From Thalassotalea sp. G2M2-11 (GTDB lineage Bacteria; Pseudomonadota; Gammaproteobacteria; Enterobacterales; Alteromonadaceae): 64,000 bases of DNA. Shown here piece by piece: positions 40,522 to 50,264 of this stretch. Position 1 is the stretch's first letter. Every line of letters starts with the position of its first letter. The translations under genes were made by a program, and so were the position numbers. The notes beneath the pieces were generated by a model, which did no database searches, had not been told where the DNA came from, and worked only from the letters and a program-made list of their open reading frames with translations. Location: positions 372,001 through 436,000 of the forward strand of contig NZ_JADNYL010000004.1 in the NCBI RefSeq assembly GCF_017168195.1, written 5' to 3'.

Positions 40522-41190
40522 ATGTCTTCATATTTAATTGCTCCTTCAATTTTGTCAGCAGATTTTGCTCGATTAGGTGATGATGTTGCGAAAGTTATCG
40601 CTGCAGGTGCTGATGTTGTTCATTTTGACGTAATGGACAATCACTTTGTCCCTAACCTAACGTTTGGCCCTATGATATGTCAATCATTACGCGATTATGG
40701 CATCACAGCTCCTATCGATGTGCATTTAATGGTAAAGCCAGTGGATCGTTTAATTCCCGATTTTGCTAAAGCTGGCGCTGATATTATTACTTTTCATCCT
40801 GAAGCCAGTGATCATATTGATAGAACATTACAATTGATCAAAGATCATGGCTGTAAAGCGGGTGTCGTGCTCAACCCTGCAACCCCATTGCATTGCTTGG
40901 AATTTATTATGGATAAGTTAGATATCATTTTATTGATGTCGGTAAACCCTGGCTTTGGCGGTCAATCGTTTATTCCAACCACGTTAGATAAACTTAAGAA
41001 AGTTCGTCAGCTAATTGATGACAGTGGACGCGATATTCGTCTAGAAGTTGATGGTGGTGTCAAAGCCGATAATATTGCAGACATTGCATCAGCTGGTGCT
41101 GATATGTTTGTTGCTGGTTCGGCAATCTTTTCTCAACCAGATTATAAGCAAGCGATCGACGCTATGCGTGCAGAGTTAAGCAAAGTATAA
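40522..41190 (+). CDS. rpe: Ribulose-phosphate 3-epimerase
   Basis: A 222-residue TIM-barrel epimerase of the pentose phosphate pathway. It shows [10 protein letters not shown], the metal/catalytic [19 protein letters not shown] and the second catalytic Asp in LEVDGGVK. The ATG at 40522 is preferred over a GTG at 40489 because it gives the conserved N-terminus and the normal length. Between dam and rpe, normally adjacent, two minus-strand genes intervene. Confidence 0.96.
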   Translation: MSSYLIAPSILSADFARLGDDVAKVIAAGADVVHFDVMDNHFVPNLTFGPMICQSLRDYGITAPIDVHLMVKPVDRLIPDFAKAGADIITFHPEASDHIDRTLQLIKDHGCKAGVVLNPATPLHCLEFIMDKLDIILLMSVNPGFGGQSFIPTTLDKLKKVRQLIDDSGRDIRLEVDGGVKADNIADIASAGADMFVAGSAIFSQPDYKQAIDAMRAELSKV

Positions 41191-41247
41191 AATTTAACGG
41201 TAACCGATAAGGTTGCTTGGTGTGTGAATTTAATTAGGTAAAAGATA

Positions 41248-42252
41248 ATGTCAAAACCTGTTGTTTTAAGTGGCTGTCAGCCATCAGGTGAATTAACGAT
41301 TGGAAATTATTTAGGGGCGATTAAGCAGTGGGTTAATATGCAAACTAGCCATAATTGCTATTATATGTTGGTTGATCAACATGCAATTACGGTACGTCCT
41401 GAAGCAGAAGCTTTAAGAAATGCGACCTTAGACGGTTTAGCATTATATCTGGCCTGTGGAGTCGACCCTGAACAAAGTACTATCTTTATTCAATCGCAAG
41501 TGCCAGAGCATGCACAGTTAAGCTGGGTGTTAAATTGTTATACCCAAATGGGCGAATTAAACCGCATGACACAATATAAGGACAAGTCGAAAAAATCTGA
41601 AGCCAATATGAACTCAGGTTTGTTTACCTATCCAGTGTTAATGGCGGCGGATATCTTATTGTATCGTGCGAATCAAGTACCCGTTGGCGATGATCAAAAG
41701 CAGCACTTAGAACTTGCTCGTGATATTGCAACACGGTTTAACAATATTTACGGTGATATTTTTGTGGTACCTGAGCCTCATATACCGGAGCATGGTGCAC
41801 GTATTATGAGTTTACAAGACCCATTAAAGAAAATGTCAAAGTCAGATACCAACCCAGGTAATTTTATTGGTTTATTAGAAGATCCGAAAAAAATCACTAA
41901 GAAAATCAAACGCGCAGTCACAGACTCTGATGAGCAAGCGCGCATATACTTTGATGTTGCTGAAAAGCCAGGTGTTTCTAATTTGTTATCCATGCTGTCG
42001 TGTGCCACAGGTCAATCGATAGCTGAGTTAGTGCCGCAATATGAAGATAAAATGTATGGCCATTTAAAAGGTGATGTTGCTGACGCTGTGGTTGCTATGC
42101 TTGAGCCTATTCAAGAGCGTTTTCATCAATATCGTGAAGATAAAGCTTACATGGAACAAGTGATGCGTAATGGCGCAGACAAAGCTTCTGAGCGTGCTAG
42201 CAAAGTTTTGTCATCTGTCTACGATGCGGTAGGTTTTATTGCGAAGCCTTAA
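41248..42252 (+). CDS. trpS: Tryptophanyl-tRNA synthetase
   Basis: A 334-residue class I synthetase. The HIGH-like motif is TIGN in [15 protein letters not shown] and the KMSKS loop is present (KKMSKSD). It charges tRNA-Trp. It lies 57 bp after rpe; the gph gene often found between them is absent. A terminator follows. Confidence 0.97.
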   Translation: MSKPVVLSGCQPSGELTIGNYLGAIKQWVNMQTSHNCYYMLVDQHAITVRPEAEALRNATLDGLALYLACGVDPEQSTIFIQSQVPEHAQLSWVLNCYTQMGELNRMTQYKDKSKKSEANMNSGLFTYPVLMAADILLYRANQVPVGDDQKQHLELARDIATRFNNIYGDIFVVPEPHIPEHGARIMSLQDPLKKMSKSDTNPGNFIGLLEDPKKITKKIKRAVTDSDEQARIYFDVAEKPGVSNLLSMLSCATGQSIAELVPQYEDKMYGHLKGDVADAVVAMLEPIQERFHQYREDKAYMEQVMRNGADKASERASKVLSSVYDAVGFIAKP

Positions 42253-42261
42253 GCTTAACTG

Positions 42262-42289
42262 AAAAGGCTAACCGAATGGTTAGCCTTTT
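42262..42289. terminator. Bidirectional terminator between trpS and the FHA gene
   Basis: Twelve-bp stem AAAAGGCTAACC / GGTTAGCCTTTT with a 4-nt loop, between convergent genes. Flanking A and T runs allow it to act on both strands. Confidence 0.93.
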
Positions 42290-42293
42290 GGCT

Positions 42294-43259
42294 TTATTCT
42301 TTATCTTTCTTTGCTTTTTTTTCTACTTTGTCAAAGAGTTTATTTGAATCTTCGATAAATGCTTCTACCGTACTGCTTTTGGCAATAAGAAAGTCAGGCG
42401 TTAATAAGGTAGAATCAAATTTAGGTCTAATACTAAATTCTGGCTTTTTACTGAGCTGAACTAAGAAGCCTCCGCCAAAGAGCAATCCTGTTAAACTGGC
42501 AGCTATTACTATTCTTCTTGTTTTTGATAGATGAAAACCAATATAACCATTAAGCCAGAATAAACAGAAAGCGATCACTATCGGTAGTAATTTACTTAAT
42601 GTGGGTAAAACAGAAGCACTTGAGGTGTTGAACTGAAGAAATGCTTCTAAAAAATCACTGACCCAAGTTAAATTATAAAAAATAAAGCAGATGCCTAATT
42701 GAGTAAATATACGAGCATCATGTTTGGTTAAATGGGAGACCAGCGAAACAATGGCTGGCCAAATAGCAAAAATTAAGCTCAAGCCAACCGCAGGTACTAA
42801 TAACTGGGTAAAGTTAACTTCTTTCGGATTATTCAAATAGAATATCCAACCCGTTAATAAAGCGAAAATTAAAATATTAACGCTTAACACCACAGGGTGT
42901 TTTGCTAAATTAATTAAGTTTTCAAATGGGCTTAAGGTGATACTGGTTGCCACGGGATGATAGGGAAACACCACACGTATTTGGCTTTTGCCTAGGGTGA
43001 TAATATCTCCTGAGCGGACGATGTGACCATCGGCTGGTTTTTTACCCTCATCTAAAAAGCAGCCATTGATACTGTCTTGATCGATAATACGCCAGTTCTC
43101 ACCATCAAATTCTATGGTTAAATGCTCAGCACAAACATGGGGATCCGATAAAATAATATCACTGTGGTAGCCCCTGCCAATACTGACTGTTTGTTGAGCA
43201 AATTTGTGGCGTCCAATTAACTTATGACCTCGGCTGATTTCTTCAATGATTACTTCCAT
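42294..43259 (-). CDS. FHA-domain integral membrane protein
   Basis: A 321-residue protein. The N-terminal FHA domain (about 20-95) shows the phosphothreonine-binding pattern: VSIGRGYHSDIIL (Gly-Arg), the SDPHVCAEHLTI His and SINGCFLDE (Asn-Gly). Five or so hydrophobic segments follow (about 125-270), and the C-terminus ends in a Lys/Glu-rich tail. FHA modules bind phosphothreonine proteins, yet no Ser/Thr kinase is coded nearby. It overlaps the upstream protease gene by 10 bp, so both are made together. The role is unknown. Confidence 0.85.
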   Translation of the reverse strand: MEVIIEEISRGHKLIGRHKFAQQTVSIGRGYHSDIILSDPHVCAEHLTIEFDGENWRIIDQDSINGCFLDEGKKPADGHIVRSGDIITLGKSQIRVVFPYHPVATSITLSPFENLINLAKHPVVLSVNILIFALLTGWIFYLNNPKEVNFTQLLVPAVGLSLIFAIWPAIVSLVSHLTKHDARIFTQLGICFIFYNLTWVSDFLEAFLQFNTSSASVLPTLSKLLPIVIAFCLFWLNGYIGFHLSKTRRIVIAASLTGLLFGGGFLVQLSKKPEFSIRPKFDSTLLTPDFLIAKSSTVEAFIEDSNKLFDKVEKKAKKDKE

Positions 43260-44503
43260 GATACCGACTCCATAAATTGCTTAGTGAACGCTTGAGCACT
43301 CTTTTGTGAAACACCTGCTAAGGTAAAGTGACTTAATAACGCCTGGTCGTTTCTATCTACCGAAATACTGAGGTATAAAGCGTCATAGAGCCCATCAAAA
43401 TCTTTATAGGCACGGGTACAGAAAATCGATTTAGTGGTCATTAATTGATGGCTTGGCATGACGATATCATGTTGACATTGAAACTCGGTTACATCGTCCT
43501 TGCCCGCTTTATTTCCGGGCATAACACGAGCAATTTGTCGCTGGAATAAACGATAAAACTTAGTGTTGCTGAGTTTTTTTGCTTGTAGGTATCTAAATTC
43601 CATTTCTAAGGAACCAGTAAAAAAATCACTGGTAATATAAGTGTTTTCTTCTAAGGAGCAATTAGCGACGGCTAGCATCATTAACGCGTCTGATTTATCA
43701 GCATTTGACTCACCCCAGCAGCGGATAAATGGCACATCGATGGTGGGGATAATTCCTTGGCCAAGTTTTTTTAGTTGCCAGTCACTTTTAAGTAAGCGAT
43801 CGATTAAATTGGCTTGATATTCATTGAGCTGCTTGCTCATTTGTTGATCTATAGTGAGTGAGTTATCTTGGTGATAGTTGTTAACTAAATCGATTAATTT
43901 ATCATGAGGCACTAAAAAACCGATTTGATTGCCAGATGTCGCGACATTAATACCAACAACTTGGGCATCTTTATTGACTACCGGCCCACCACTCATGCCG
44001 GAGTTGACCGAACCAGTAAAATGAATACGATCATTAAATGACTCTTTCTTGAGTCCATTGTATGTGCCTGGCACAACAATCATGCCGAGATCATGAGGAT
44101 TACCCAGAGAAAACAACTCTTCCCCTTTTGCAGGGACAGAATCTGAAATGGTGAAATACGCCATAGGCTGTTGCACCTCACGCTTTACTAGCGCTAAATC
44201 ATTAATCACGTCGATGCTTTCAAGTGTTAGCGTTGATTTTTTACCTTGATTATCTAAAAACTCAATGCGGTATTTTTCAGGGTGACGTGCATAACTTGAA
44301 ACAACATGATAATTAGTGGCGATTAAGCCATCGCCGCTGATTTGAAAGCCCGATCCAATGGAAGATTTTTCACCACTTGCTTTATCAATTAACCGAATTT
44401 GATATAAAGATGGGGCAAGTTGTTTGAATAGGGTTTCAGCTTGTTCGGCTGCTGAAGCGATACTACTTATGATGATCAGCCAAACGCCGATAAAACGTTT
44501 CAT
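43250..44503 (-). CDS. Exported trypsin-like serine protease (S1C type, no PDZ)
   Basis: A 417-residue protein with a signal peptide (ends near IASAAEQ). The catalytic triad is His in ATNYHVVS (about 62), Asp in VINDLALV (about 105) and Ser in SGMSGGPVV (about 176), as in HtrA/DegP. No PDZ domain follows; instead about 200 residues of unfamiliar sequence with several Cys. The His-to-Ser core should be active in the periplasm. Its overlap with the FHA membrane-protein gene suggests a joint function, for example protease control across the membrane, but this is inference. Confidence 0.85.
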   Translation of the reverse strand: MKRFIGVWLIIISSIASAAEQAETLFKQLAPSLYQIRLIDKASGEKSSIGSGFQISGDGLIATNYHVVSSYARHPEKYRIEFLDNQGKKSTLTLESIDVINDLALVKREVQQPMAYFTISDSVPAKGEELFSLGNPHDLGMIVVPGTYNGLKKESFNDRIHFTGSVNSGMSGGPVVNKDAQVVGINVATSGNQIGFLVPHDKLIDLVNNYHQDNSLTIDQQMSKQLNEYQANLIDRLLKSDWQLKKLGQGIIPTIDVPFIRCWGESNADKSDALMMLAVANCSLEENTYITSDFFTGSLEMEFRYLQAKKLSNTKFYRLFQRQIARVMPGNKAGKDDVTEFQCQHDIVMPSHQLMTTKSIFCTRAYKDFDGLYDALYLSISVDRNDQALLSHFTLAGVSQKSAQAFTKQFMESVSWK

Positions 44504-44546
44504 TTACTATCCTTTTAATTCTTTATTCCGCTATTGTGCCATCGCG

Positions 44547-44570
44547 TGATTAATTGTCATCAATTAATCA
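44547..44570. promoter_or_regulatory. Perfect inverted repeat between the protease and beta-lactamase genes
   Basis: TGATTAATTG / CAATTAATCA, 10-bp arms with a 4-bp centre TCAT, in the 228-bp divergent spacer, 44 bp from the protease start and 162 bp from the beta-lactamase start. A likely operator or hairpin; no regulator gene adjoins. Confidence 0.45.
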
Positions 44571-44731
44571 GAAAAAATGCTCACATAGTGTGTAACAAAG
44601 CATTTGAACTTTCACTACTTTTTGTAAAAGAATGTATAAAAACTGATATCTGTCATTAATTATTATAAAAAAATACGCTAAGGTTTCAGCTAAGATATAA
44701 CTTCTAGAATGATGATTAAAAAGGAAATGCA

Positions 44732-45529
44732 GTGAAGCGCTTAATTTCAATAATGGTTATGGTGACAACTATGATGTCGCTAAATATTAGTGCCGCGGAT
44801 AATAATCTTTGTTTAGCCGAAGATAATGATTGTACTTTTGTGTTATTGACCCATTCGAGCAATGAATTAGTCATAGTTAATCAAGCAAGAGCTGAACAGG
44901 CATTATCGCCTTTCTCTACGTTTAAAATTGCCAACTCGGCAATTGGTTTAGAGACTGGGGTGATTAACGATGCAGGGCAGACCTTATCTTACGATGATAC
45001 AGCTTACCCGCCCCAAGCTTGGTGGCCAAGCGTATGGAAACTGCCTAAATATAACTTAACCAGTGCTTATAAGTTTTCCATGGTGGCTATTTATCGTCAG
45101 TTAGCGAAAGATATTGGTGATAAACAGATGCGCCATTATTTGAAAACGTTTAATTATGGTAATCAAGATATTAGTTCGGGTCTGGATAACTTTTGGCTCA
45201 ATGGCAGTATGAAAATTTCTGCCCTTGAGCAAGTGAAATTTTTACAGCAACTACATCAAAATCAATTGGCGTTATCCGAGAAAACGCAACAGGAATTACG
45301 TAAAGTCATGTTAGCTAAAATGACGGATGATTATCGTATTTATGCAAAAACAGGGGCAGGTAAGGTTGATGATGGCAGTATGTTAGGTTGGTATGTTGGC
45401 ATTGTTGAAACTGCCGACGAAAGTTATTACTTTGCGCTCAATTTTAATCGTCCTACTTATCAGCAGATGAAAGCTGATCGTATCGCGTTAGCAATGAATC
45501 ATTTAAAACAAGCTGGCGTGATTGATTAA
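44732..45529 (+). CDS. Class D (OXA-type) beta-lactamase
   Basis: A 265-residue serine beta-lactamase. A signal peptide ends near NISAA. All class D motifs are present: the nucleophile and carboxylation site S62-T-F-K65, S116-M-V, Y142-G-N144, W155 in NFWLNGS, and K206-T-G208 with GWYVG after it. It should hydrolyse penicillins; the spectrum cannot be read from the sequence. It starts at GTG with AAGGAA well placed. No mobile element, integron or resistance neighbour is seen, so it appears to be a resident chromosomal gene. A BlaR-like sensor role is unlikely because there is no membrane or protease module. Confidence 0.92.
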   Translation: MKRLISIMVMVTTMMSLNISAADNNLCLAEDNDCTFVLLTHSSNELVIVNQARAEQALSPFSTFKIANSAIGLETGVINDAGQTLSYDDTAYPPQAWWPSVWKLPKYNLTSAYKFSMVAIYRQLAKDIGDKQMRHYLKTFNYGNQDISSGLDNFWLNGSMKISALEQVKFLQQLHQNQLALSEKTQQELRKVMLAKMTDDYRIYAKTGAGKVDDGSMLGWYVGIVETADESYYFALNFNRPTYQQMKADRIALAMNHLKQAGVID

Positions 45530-45681
45530 GCTACTGTGTCGATAGCAGCGCTTTTTGACTTAGGTCAAACTCAGTTAGGATGAGTTGCGACATATTGTCG
45601 CAGTTCGTCACTTTCCTTTTGTTCAACTTACTTATTTCACTGAAAATAAAGCTAATTTTAATAGTTAAGTAAGTTGGTACT

Positions 45682-47808
45682 ATGTCTTTTTCTCTTAAAC
45701 CCTGTGCGTATGCCGTAAAATTAATGACATTGGCGTTAGCAGGATATTCTCTCGTTGCTACGGCCAATGATTCAGGTGATCCTACGATGGATTTTGAAGT
45801 GATCACCATTACCAATCAGCGCTTACAAGGGCTAGAAAATAATCATGAATATGCGCAAGGTAAAACCAGTGAACCTGATTTAGCCAATTGGTTAGTGTCA
45901 GTGCCGGGGGCAAATATTAATGCCAATGGGCCGGTAACAGGAGTCGCACAATATCGTGGTTTATATGGTGACCGACTGGCGATTTCTCTTGATGGTCACC
46001 CAGTGATCGGCGCGGGGCCGAATGCCATGGATACCCCGTTAAGCTATTCAACGCCATTAATTGTTGATTCGATGACGGTTTACCGAGGTGTAGCACCTGT
46101 TTCAGCCGGCGTTGATACCTTAGCTGGTTCAATTGAAGTCAATATGCGCAAAGCAGAAGTGTCGCATCAAAGCCGTTTAAATACGTTTGGTGATTTACAA
46201 GCGGGCTACCGCAGTAATAATCAGGCAAAAACCTTATCTACCGTGATGAATATAGCGCAAGGCGACTACGCCTTTATGCTATACGGTAATTTGCAATCGG
46301 GAGATGATATTGAAACTGGTGATGGTCGTCATGTATTACCTAGCGAATTTGAAAAACGTCAATTTGGCGGTGATCTTCGCTATATTTCATCAGAGAGTGA
46401 ATTAGGTATTAGTTATCATTATACCGACACGCAACACTCCGGCACCCCAGCACTACCGATGGATATTGAATATATTTTTAGTCATAGAGCCAGTATTGAT
46501 GGGGCGTTCAATTGGTTAGACTGGCAAGGTGAATGGACGTTAGGTTTTGTCGATGCAGATCATGGCATGACCAACTTTTTAATGCGCCAGAATAATAATC
46601 CAACCAAGTATCGCCGCAATCATGCAACGGCTGAAACGGTTGACTTTAGTGGCTCAATCACGCGTGAATTTTCATTAGGTGAAATCGATTTAGGTGTTGA
46701 TGGTTATTTAGCGGATCACCACTCTGTGATATCCAATCCCAATAATGCCATGTTTGAAGTGGTTAATTTTAATCATGTGCAGGATGATAGGATCAGTGTT
46801 TATGTTCAGTGGCAACAGCAATATGACAAGACCAGTGTGCAGCTCGGTACTCGTTTAAAGCATATCGTTGCCGATGCTGGTACTGTTGCCACATCAATGA
46901 CGATGATGGCAATGCCGAAAATGGCACAACTTGCGACTGAATTAAGAGATGGTTTTAATCATGCGGATCGTTCGGTATCGGATGATTTAGTCGATGTTGC
47001 ACTTAATATTGATCATCGTATGGCTGATTGGTTGTCACTTAATCTCGGTTTAGGGGTGAAAACGCGTGCGCCTTCCTATCAAGAGCGTTACTTATGGACT
47101 CCGATGGAAGCAACAGGGGGCTTAGCCGATGGCAATAACTATATAGGTAATATCGGGCTTAATGAAGAAACGGCTTATCAAGTGGATTTAGGTGCTAATT
47201 ATCAAACACAAGACTTTTCAATTGCGCCACATGTGTTTTATCAGCGTATCGATGATTACATTCAGGGCACGCCATTAGGTATGTCACAGATGTCAGCTAA
47301 GATGATGGCATCTATGATGTCAGGTGATGATAACCCGCTACAGTTTACCAATGTTGATGCCAAGTTATATGGCGCAGATGTGAATTGGCGTTATCAAGTA
47401 AACGATGAGTGGTCTATAACAGGTGTTGCCAGTCATGTGCAGGGGGAACGCCGTGATATCAATGATCACTTGTATCGAGTCGCACCGCTAAATGGTCATA
47501 TTAAAGTTACCTACAGTGGTGAAAACTGGTTAGTGAATTCAATGTTCGCAGCGGCGGCTCGTCAGGGCAATGTCGCCAAAACCAATGAGGAGCAAACAAC
47601 GGCAGGTTACGGCGTGTTTAATGTTGATTTACAATATTTCATTAACTCAGCGCTTACTGTGCGTGCTGGTGTTGATAATGTGCTGGACAAAAATTATCAG
47701 CGTCATTTAGGGGGATATAACCGAGTCGAAGGCAGTGATATTGCACTTATGAAACGTTTACCCGCAGAAGGCATCAGTGCTTGGGCAGAAGTCACTTATC
47801 GTTTTTAA
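45682..47808 (+). CDS. TonB-dependent receptor with Met-rich loops
   Basis: A 708-residue outer-membrane receptor. Signal peptide, then the TonB-box region (FEVITITNQRL), plug domain (about 60-165, with VPGANINANG and VDSMTVYRG) and a 22-strand barrel ending in WAEVTYRF. Two putative external segments are rich in methionine: around residues 403-415 (SMTMMAMPKMAQ) and 533-548 (MSQMSAKMMASMM). Met clusters bind Cu(I), and the copper receptor OprC uses Met ligands, so a copper or other soft-metal substrate is plausible. No Fur-type or metal-sensor gene adjoins. A strong terminator follows. Confidence 0.88.
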   Translation: MSFSLKPCAYAVKLMTLALAGYSLVATANDSGDPTMDFEVITITNQRLQGLENNHEYAQGKTSEPDLANWLVSVPGANINANGPVTGVAQYRGLYGDRLAISLDGHPVIGAGPNAMDTPLSYSTPLIVDSMTVYRGVAPVSAGVDTLAGSIEVNMRKAEVSHQSRLNTFGDLQAGYRSNNQAKTLSTVMNIAQGDYAFMLYGNLQSGDDIETGDGRHVLPSEFEKRQFGGDLRYISSESELGISYHYTDTQHSGTPALPMDIEYIFSHRASIDGAFNWLDWQGEWTLGFVDADHGMTNFLMRQNNNPTKYRRNHATAETVDFSGSITREFSLGEIDLGVDGYLADHHSVISNPNNAMFEVVNFNHVQDDRISVYVQWQQQYDKTSVQLGTRLKHIVADAGTVATSMTMMAMPKMAQLATELRDGFNHADRSVSDDLVDVALNIDHRMADWLSLNLGLGVKTRAPSYQERYLWTPMEATGGLADGNNYIGNIGLNEETAYQVDLGANYQTQDFSIAPHVFYQRIDDYIQGTPLGMSQMSAKMMASMMSGDDNPLQFTNVDAKLYGADVNWRYQVNDEWSITGVASHVQGERRDINDHLYRVAPLNGHIKVTYSGENWLVNSMFAAAARQGNVAKTNEEQTTAGYGVFNVDLQYFINSALTVRAGVDNVLDKNYQRHLGGYNRVEGSDIALMKRLPAEGISAWAEVTYRF

Positions 47809-47846
47809 TGAGTTATCGCCAACTGGCGGTGAGGTAAATGGTGTAC

Positions 47847-47882
47847 AGGATACAGCCAGCAAATGCTGGCTGTATCCTTTGT
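47847..47882. terminator. Bidirectional terminator between TonB receptor and chemoreceptor genes
   Basis: Fourteen-bp nearly uninterrupted stem, GGATACAGCCAGC / GCTGGCTGTATCC around AAAT, followed by TTT. It separates two convergent genes. Confidence 0.85.
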
Positions 47883-47892
47883 ACCGAGTAGA

Positions 47893-49527
47893 TCAGAGTT
47901 TAAAGCGATTCACTATGGTTGATGCATTATGACTGCTTTGGGTTAAGTGATGACCAATTTGGGCAATTCCTTCTGCATTCGCTAAGGATTCATTAGTCAT
48001 AGTGGCGAGTTCATTGGCACGTAAATTCACCTCACTTGCCGCATCTGCTTGTTGCTCTGTTGCTCGGGCAATTTGTGAATTCATATCAAAGATTACTTTT
48101 ATCTGTTCATTGATTGAGCTAAGCACTTTATCTGCCTCGTTTGTGCTTTCAACCGTATGGACTGACAGTTCTTTACTGGACAATACCGCCTGAACCGCTT
48201 TATTTGCTTCGGTTTGTAGACGTTGGATCATTTGATCTATTTCATCGGTACTTTGCGCTGTTTTACTGGCCAATGTTCTAACTTCATCAGCGACCACTGC
48301 AAATCCTCTGCCTTGTTCGCCTGCTCGGGCAGCTTCAATCGCGGCATTGAGTGCTAGTAGGTTGGTTTGCTCGGCGATACCTCGGATAACATCTAATACA
48401 GCTCCAATGTTTTGGCTTTCTTGTGCCAGCTCATTAATCACACCATTAACCGTATCGATGGCTTGAGACAGGCTTTCTACTTCTTGAATGGTGGTCGAGA
48501 GCACTTCTTTACCCGAAGTCGTGTTATTTTGCGCCTCGCGCGCCGCAGACTCAGCAGATTCCGCATTATGAGTGACCTCACGAATATTGGCTGTCATTTG
48601 TTCCATTGCGGCAGCGACTTGGGTGGTGTTATCGCTTTGTTGTTGAATGAATGCAGCGCTCTTATCACTGGCTATTTCTAATTCTTTCGCATAATTTAAA
48701 ACATCGTTGGCTTGTGTTGAAACCTGCGTTAATGAATCACGAATTTTGCCAATAAATCGGTTGAAAAAGTGTGAGATATCGGCAATTTCATCTTTGCCAT
48801 CTGCATTGAGTTGCTTGGTCAAATCACTTTCACCTTCAGCAACATCTTCCATCATCTCGGACGCTGCCTGCGCTGGACGGCGTATGCTTAAACCAATGAA
48901 ATACGTGATTAAACTAAGAATGATTAATACTAGTAATGACAGTGAGACGATGGTGTTACGTTGGCTGGCATATAATTGCTCAACATTATCAACATACATG
49001 CCTGAGCCTAAAATCCATCCCCAATAGGGAACACTTGTGACATATGAAATTTTATCAACGGGTTCATCAGCACCAGGTTTCGGCCATTTATAGGGCACAA
49101 AGCCTGCTTGTTGAGCTTTGACTACTTTAACCATGTTGACAAATAAAGGCGTTCCATCTGGATCTTTCGATGCAGCTAACGACTTACCATTCAATTGTGG
49201 TTTAAAGGGATGCATGATCATTCTAGGCTCGAAGTCATTGACCCAAACATAATTGCTATTGTCATAGCGAAAGTTAGTTAATATTTCGAGAGCCTGAGCT
49301 TTTGCTTGTTGCTCTGTGAGCTGACCTTCAGTTTGAAGTTTATGGTAATGATCAACAATACTTTGCGCTGCTTGAACAACCTTTTGGACTTTTTCTTGTT
49401 GCTGAGAGTAAAGCACTTTTTTGACATTAATAAGGCTCATAGTACTGATGGTGATTAACCCAACTACTAATATTGCAATCATGGCAATTAAGCGATACTT
49501 GATGGAGATCGATCGTAAATACTGCAT
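47893..49527 (-). CDS. Methyl-accepting chemotaxis protein with single Cache domain
   Basis: A 544-residue chemoreceptor. An N-terminal membrane helix (about 12-33), a periplasmic sCache_2 sensor domain (about 35-190; [37 protein letters not shown]), a second helix (about 192-213), a HAMP domain and a long coiled-coil signalling domain with the hairpin tip ([20 protein letters not shown]). No CheR-binding pentapeptide at the C-terminus. Cache domains of this type often bind small carboxylates such as acetate or propionate; the ligand here is unknown. Confidence 0.95.
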   Translation of the reverse strand: MQYLRSISIKYRLIAMIAILVVGLITISTMSLINVKKVLYSQQQEKVQKVVQAAQSIVDHYHKLQTEGQLTEQQAKAQALEILTNFRYDNSNYVWVNDFEPRMIMHPFKPQLNGKSLAASKDPDGTPLFVNMVKVVKAQQAGFVPYKWPKPGADEPVDKISYVTSVPYWGWILGSGMYVDNVEQLYASQRNTIVSLSLLVLIILSLITYFIGLSIRRPAQAASEMMEDVAEGESDLTKQLNADGKDEIADISHFFNRFIGKIRDSLTQVSTQANDVLNYAKELEIASDKSAAFIQQQSDNTTQVAAAMEQMTANIREVTHNAESAESAAREAQNNTTSGKEVLSTTIQEVESLSQAIDTVNGVINELAQESQNIGAVLDVIRGIAEQTNLLALNAAIEAARAGEQGRGFAVVADEVRTLASKTAQSTDEIDQMIQRLQTEANKAVQAVLSSKELSVHTVESTNEADKVLSSINEQIKVIFDMNSQIARATEQQADAASEVNLRANELATMTNESLANAEGIAQIGHHLTQSSHNASTIVNRFKL

Positions 49528-49855
49528 AACTAACCCCTGTTTGATGTAATGACTTCAGTATAGAATAAAATTGTCATTTTCAATTAATTGACGAATACTT
49601 AGCCACTTTTTATTAGTGTTAATTTTGCTAACTGACAGAGCGTACTTGTTGGGTGAAGAGACTAAAACTCGTTGATTACAGATGATAAGCTTAATATTTA
49701 ACCATTTTGTTGATTTCACTCAACGTTCTGACTAAATACTGAACTACTTACCTGCACAGTTTAAGGTTAATATTTAGCTAGCTTACTCTATTGCTTGCTA
49801 TAGAATGTTACTATCACTTAAGTGAATGTTTTATTGTGTAAAGGAAGTGATTATT
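49528..49855. other. Divergent spacer between chemoreceptor and YjbR genes
   Basis: A 328-bp AT-rich spacer with no credible reading frame. The 10-mer TTAATATTTA occurs twice, about 80 bp apart (near 49690 and 49770). Otherwise nothing is recognised; it presumably holds the two divergent promoters. Confidence 0.4.
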
Positions 49856-50248
49856 ATGGATGAAACAGCAGTAGAAGCTTACCTATTAGCAAAACCAGAG
49901 TCTTCATTGTATTACCCGTTTGGTGAAGACGTTAAAGTCTTTCGTGTGAAAAAAAAGATGTTTGCCACGCTTTCTCTAGGTAAAGGTAATGAGAAAGGCA
50001 CTGATGGTAAGATGGCAGGTTATTATTGCATCAATTTAAAATGTGATCCTGATGAAGCTGTGATGCTACGAGATATTTTTGAAGCAGTGATACCGGGTTA
50101 TCACATGGGAAAAGCACAGTGGAACACAGTGATCCTTGATGGCTCAATTCCACAAGGGGAAATTGAGCGCATGATAGATAATTCATTTAAGTTAGTTGTT
50201 GATAAAATGCCTAAGAAAGACCAGCAATCTATTTTGATGCATTTGTAA
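49856..50248 (+). CDS. MmcQ/YjbR-family protein
   Basis: A 130-residue protein of the YjbR (CyaY-like fold, double-wing DNA-binding-like) family, with YPFGEDVKVFRVKKKMFATL near the N-terminus and the GYHMGKAQWNTVILDG core motif. The role in the cell is unknown. The ATG at 49856 is preferred because AAGGAAG lies before it; an earlier in-frame ATG at 49826 would place that site inside the gene. Confidence 0.88.
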   Translation: MDETAVEAYLLAKPESSLYYPFGEDVKVFRVKKKMFATLSLGKGNEKGTDGKMAGYYCINLKCDPDEAVMLRDIFEAVIPGYHMGKAQWNTVILDGSIPQGEIERMIDNSFKLVVDKMPKKDQQSILMHL

Positions 50249-50264
50249 TAAATCTAAGAGAGTG

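Noticed and set aside
44732-45529. Mobile resistance cassette carrying the class D beta-lactamase
   Set aside because: No integron site, transposase, insertion-sequence ends or other resistance gene flank it.
45531-45815. 94-codon minus-strand frame before and inside the Met-rich TonB receptor gene
   Set aside because: It covers the signal peptide region of the receptor on the other strand, has no family resemblance and no good ribosome site.
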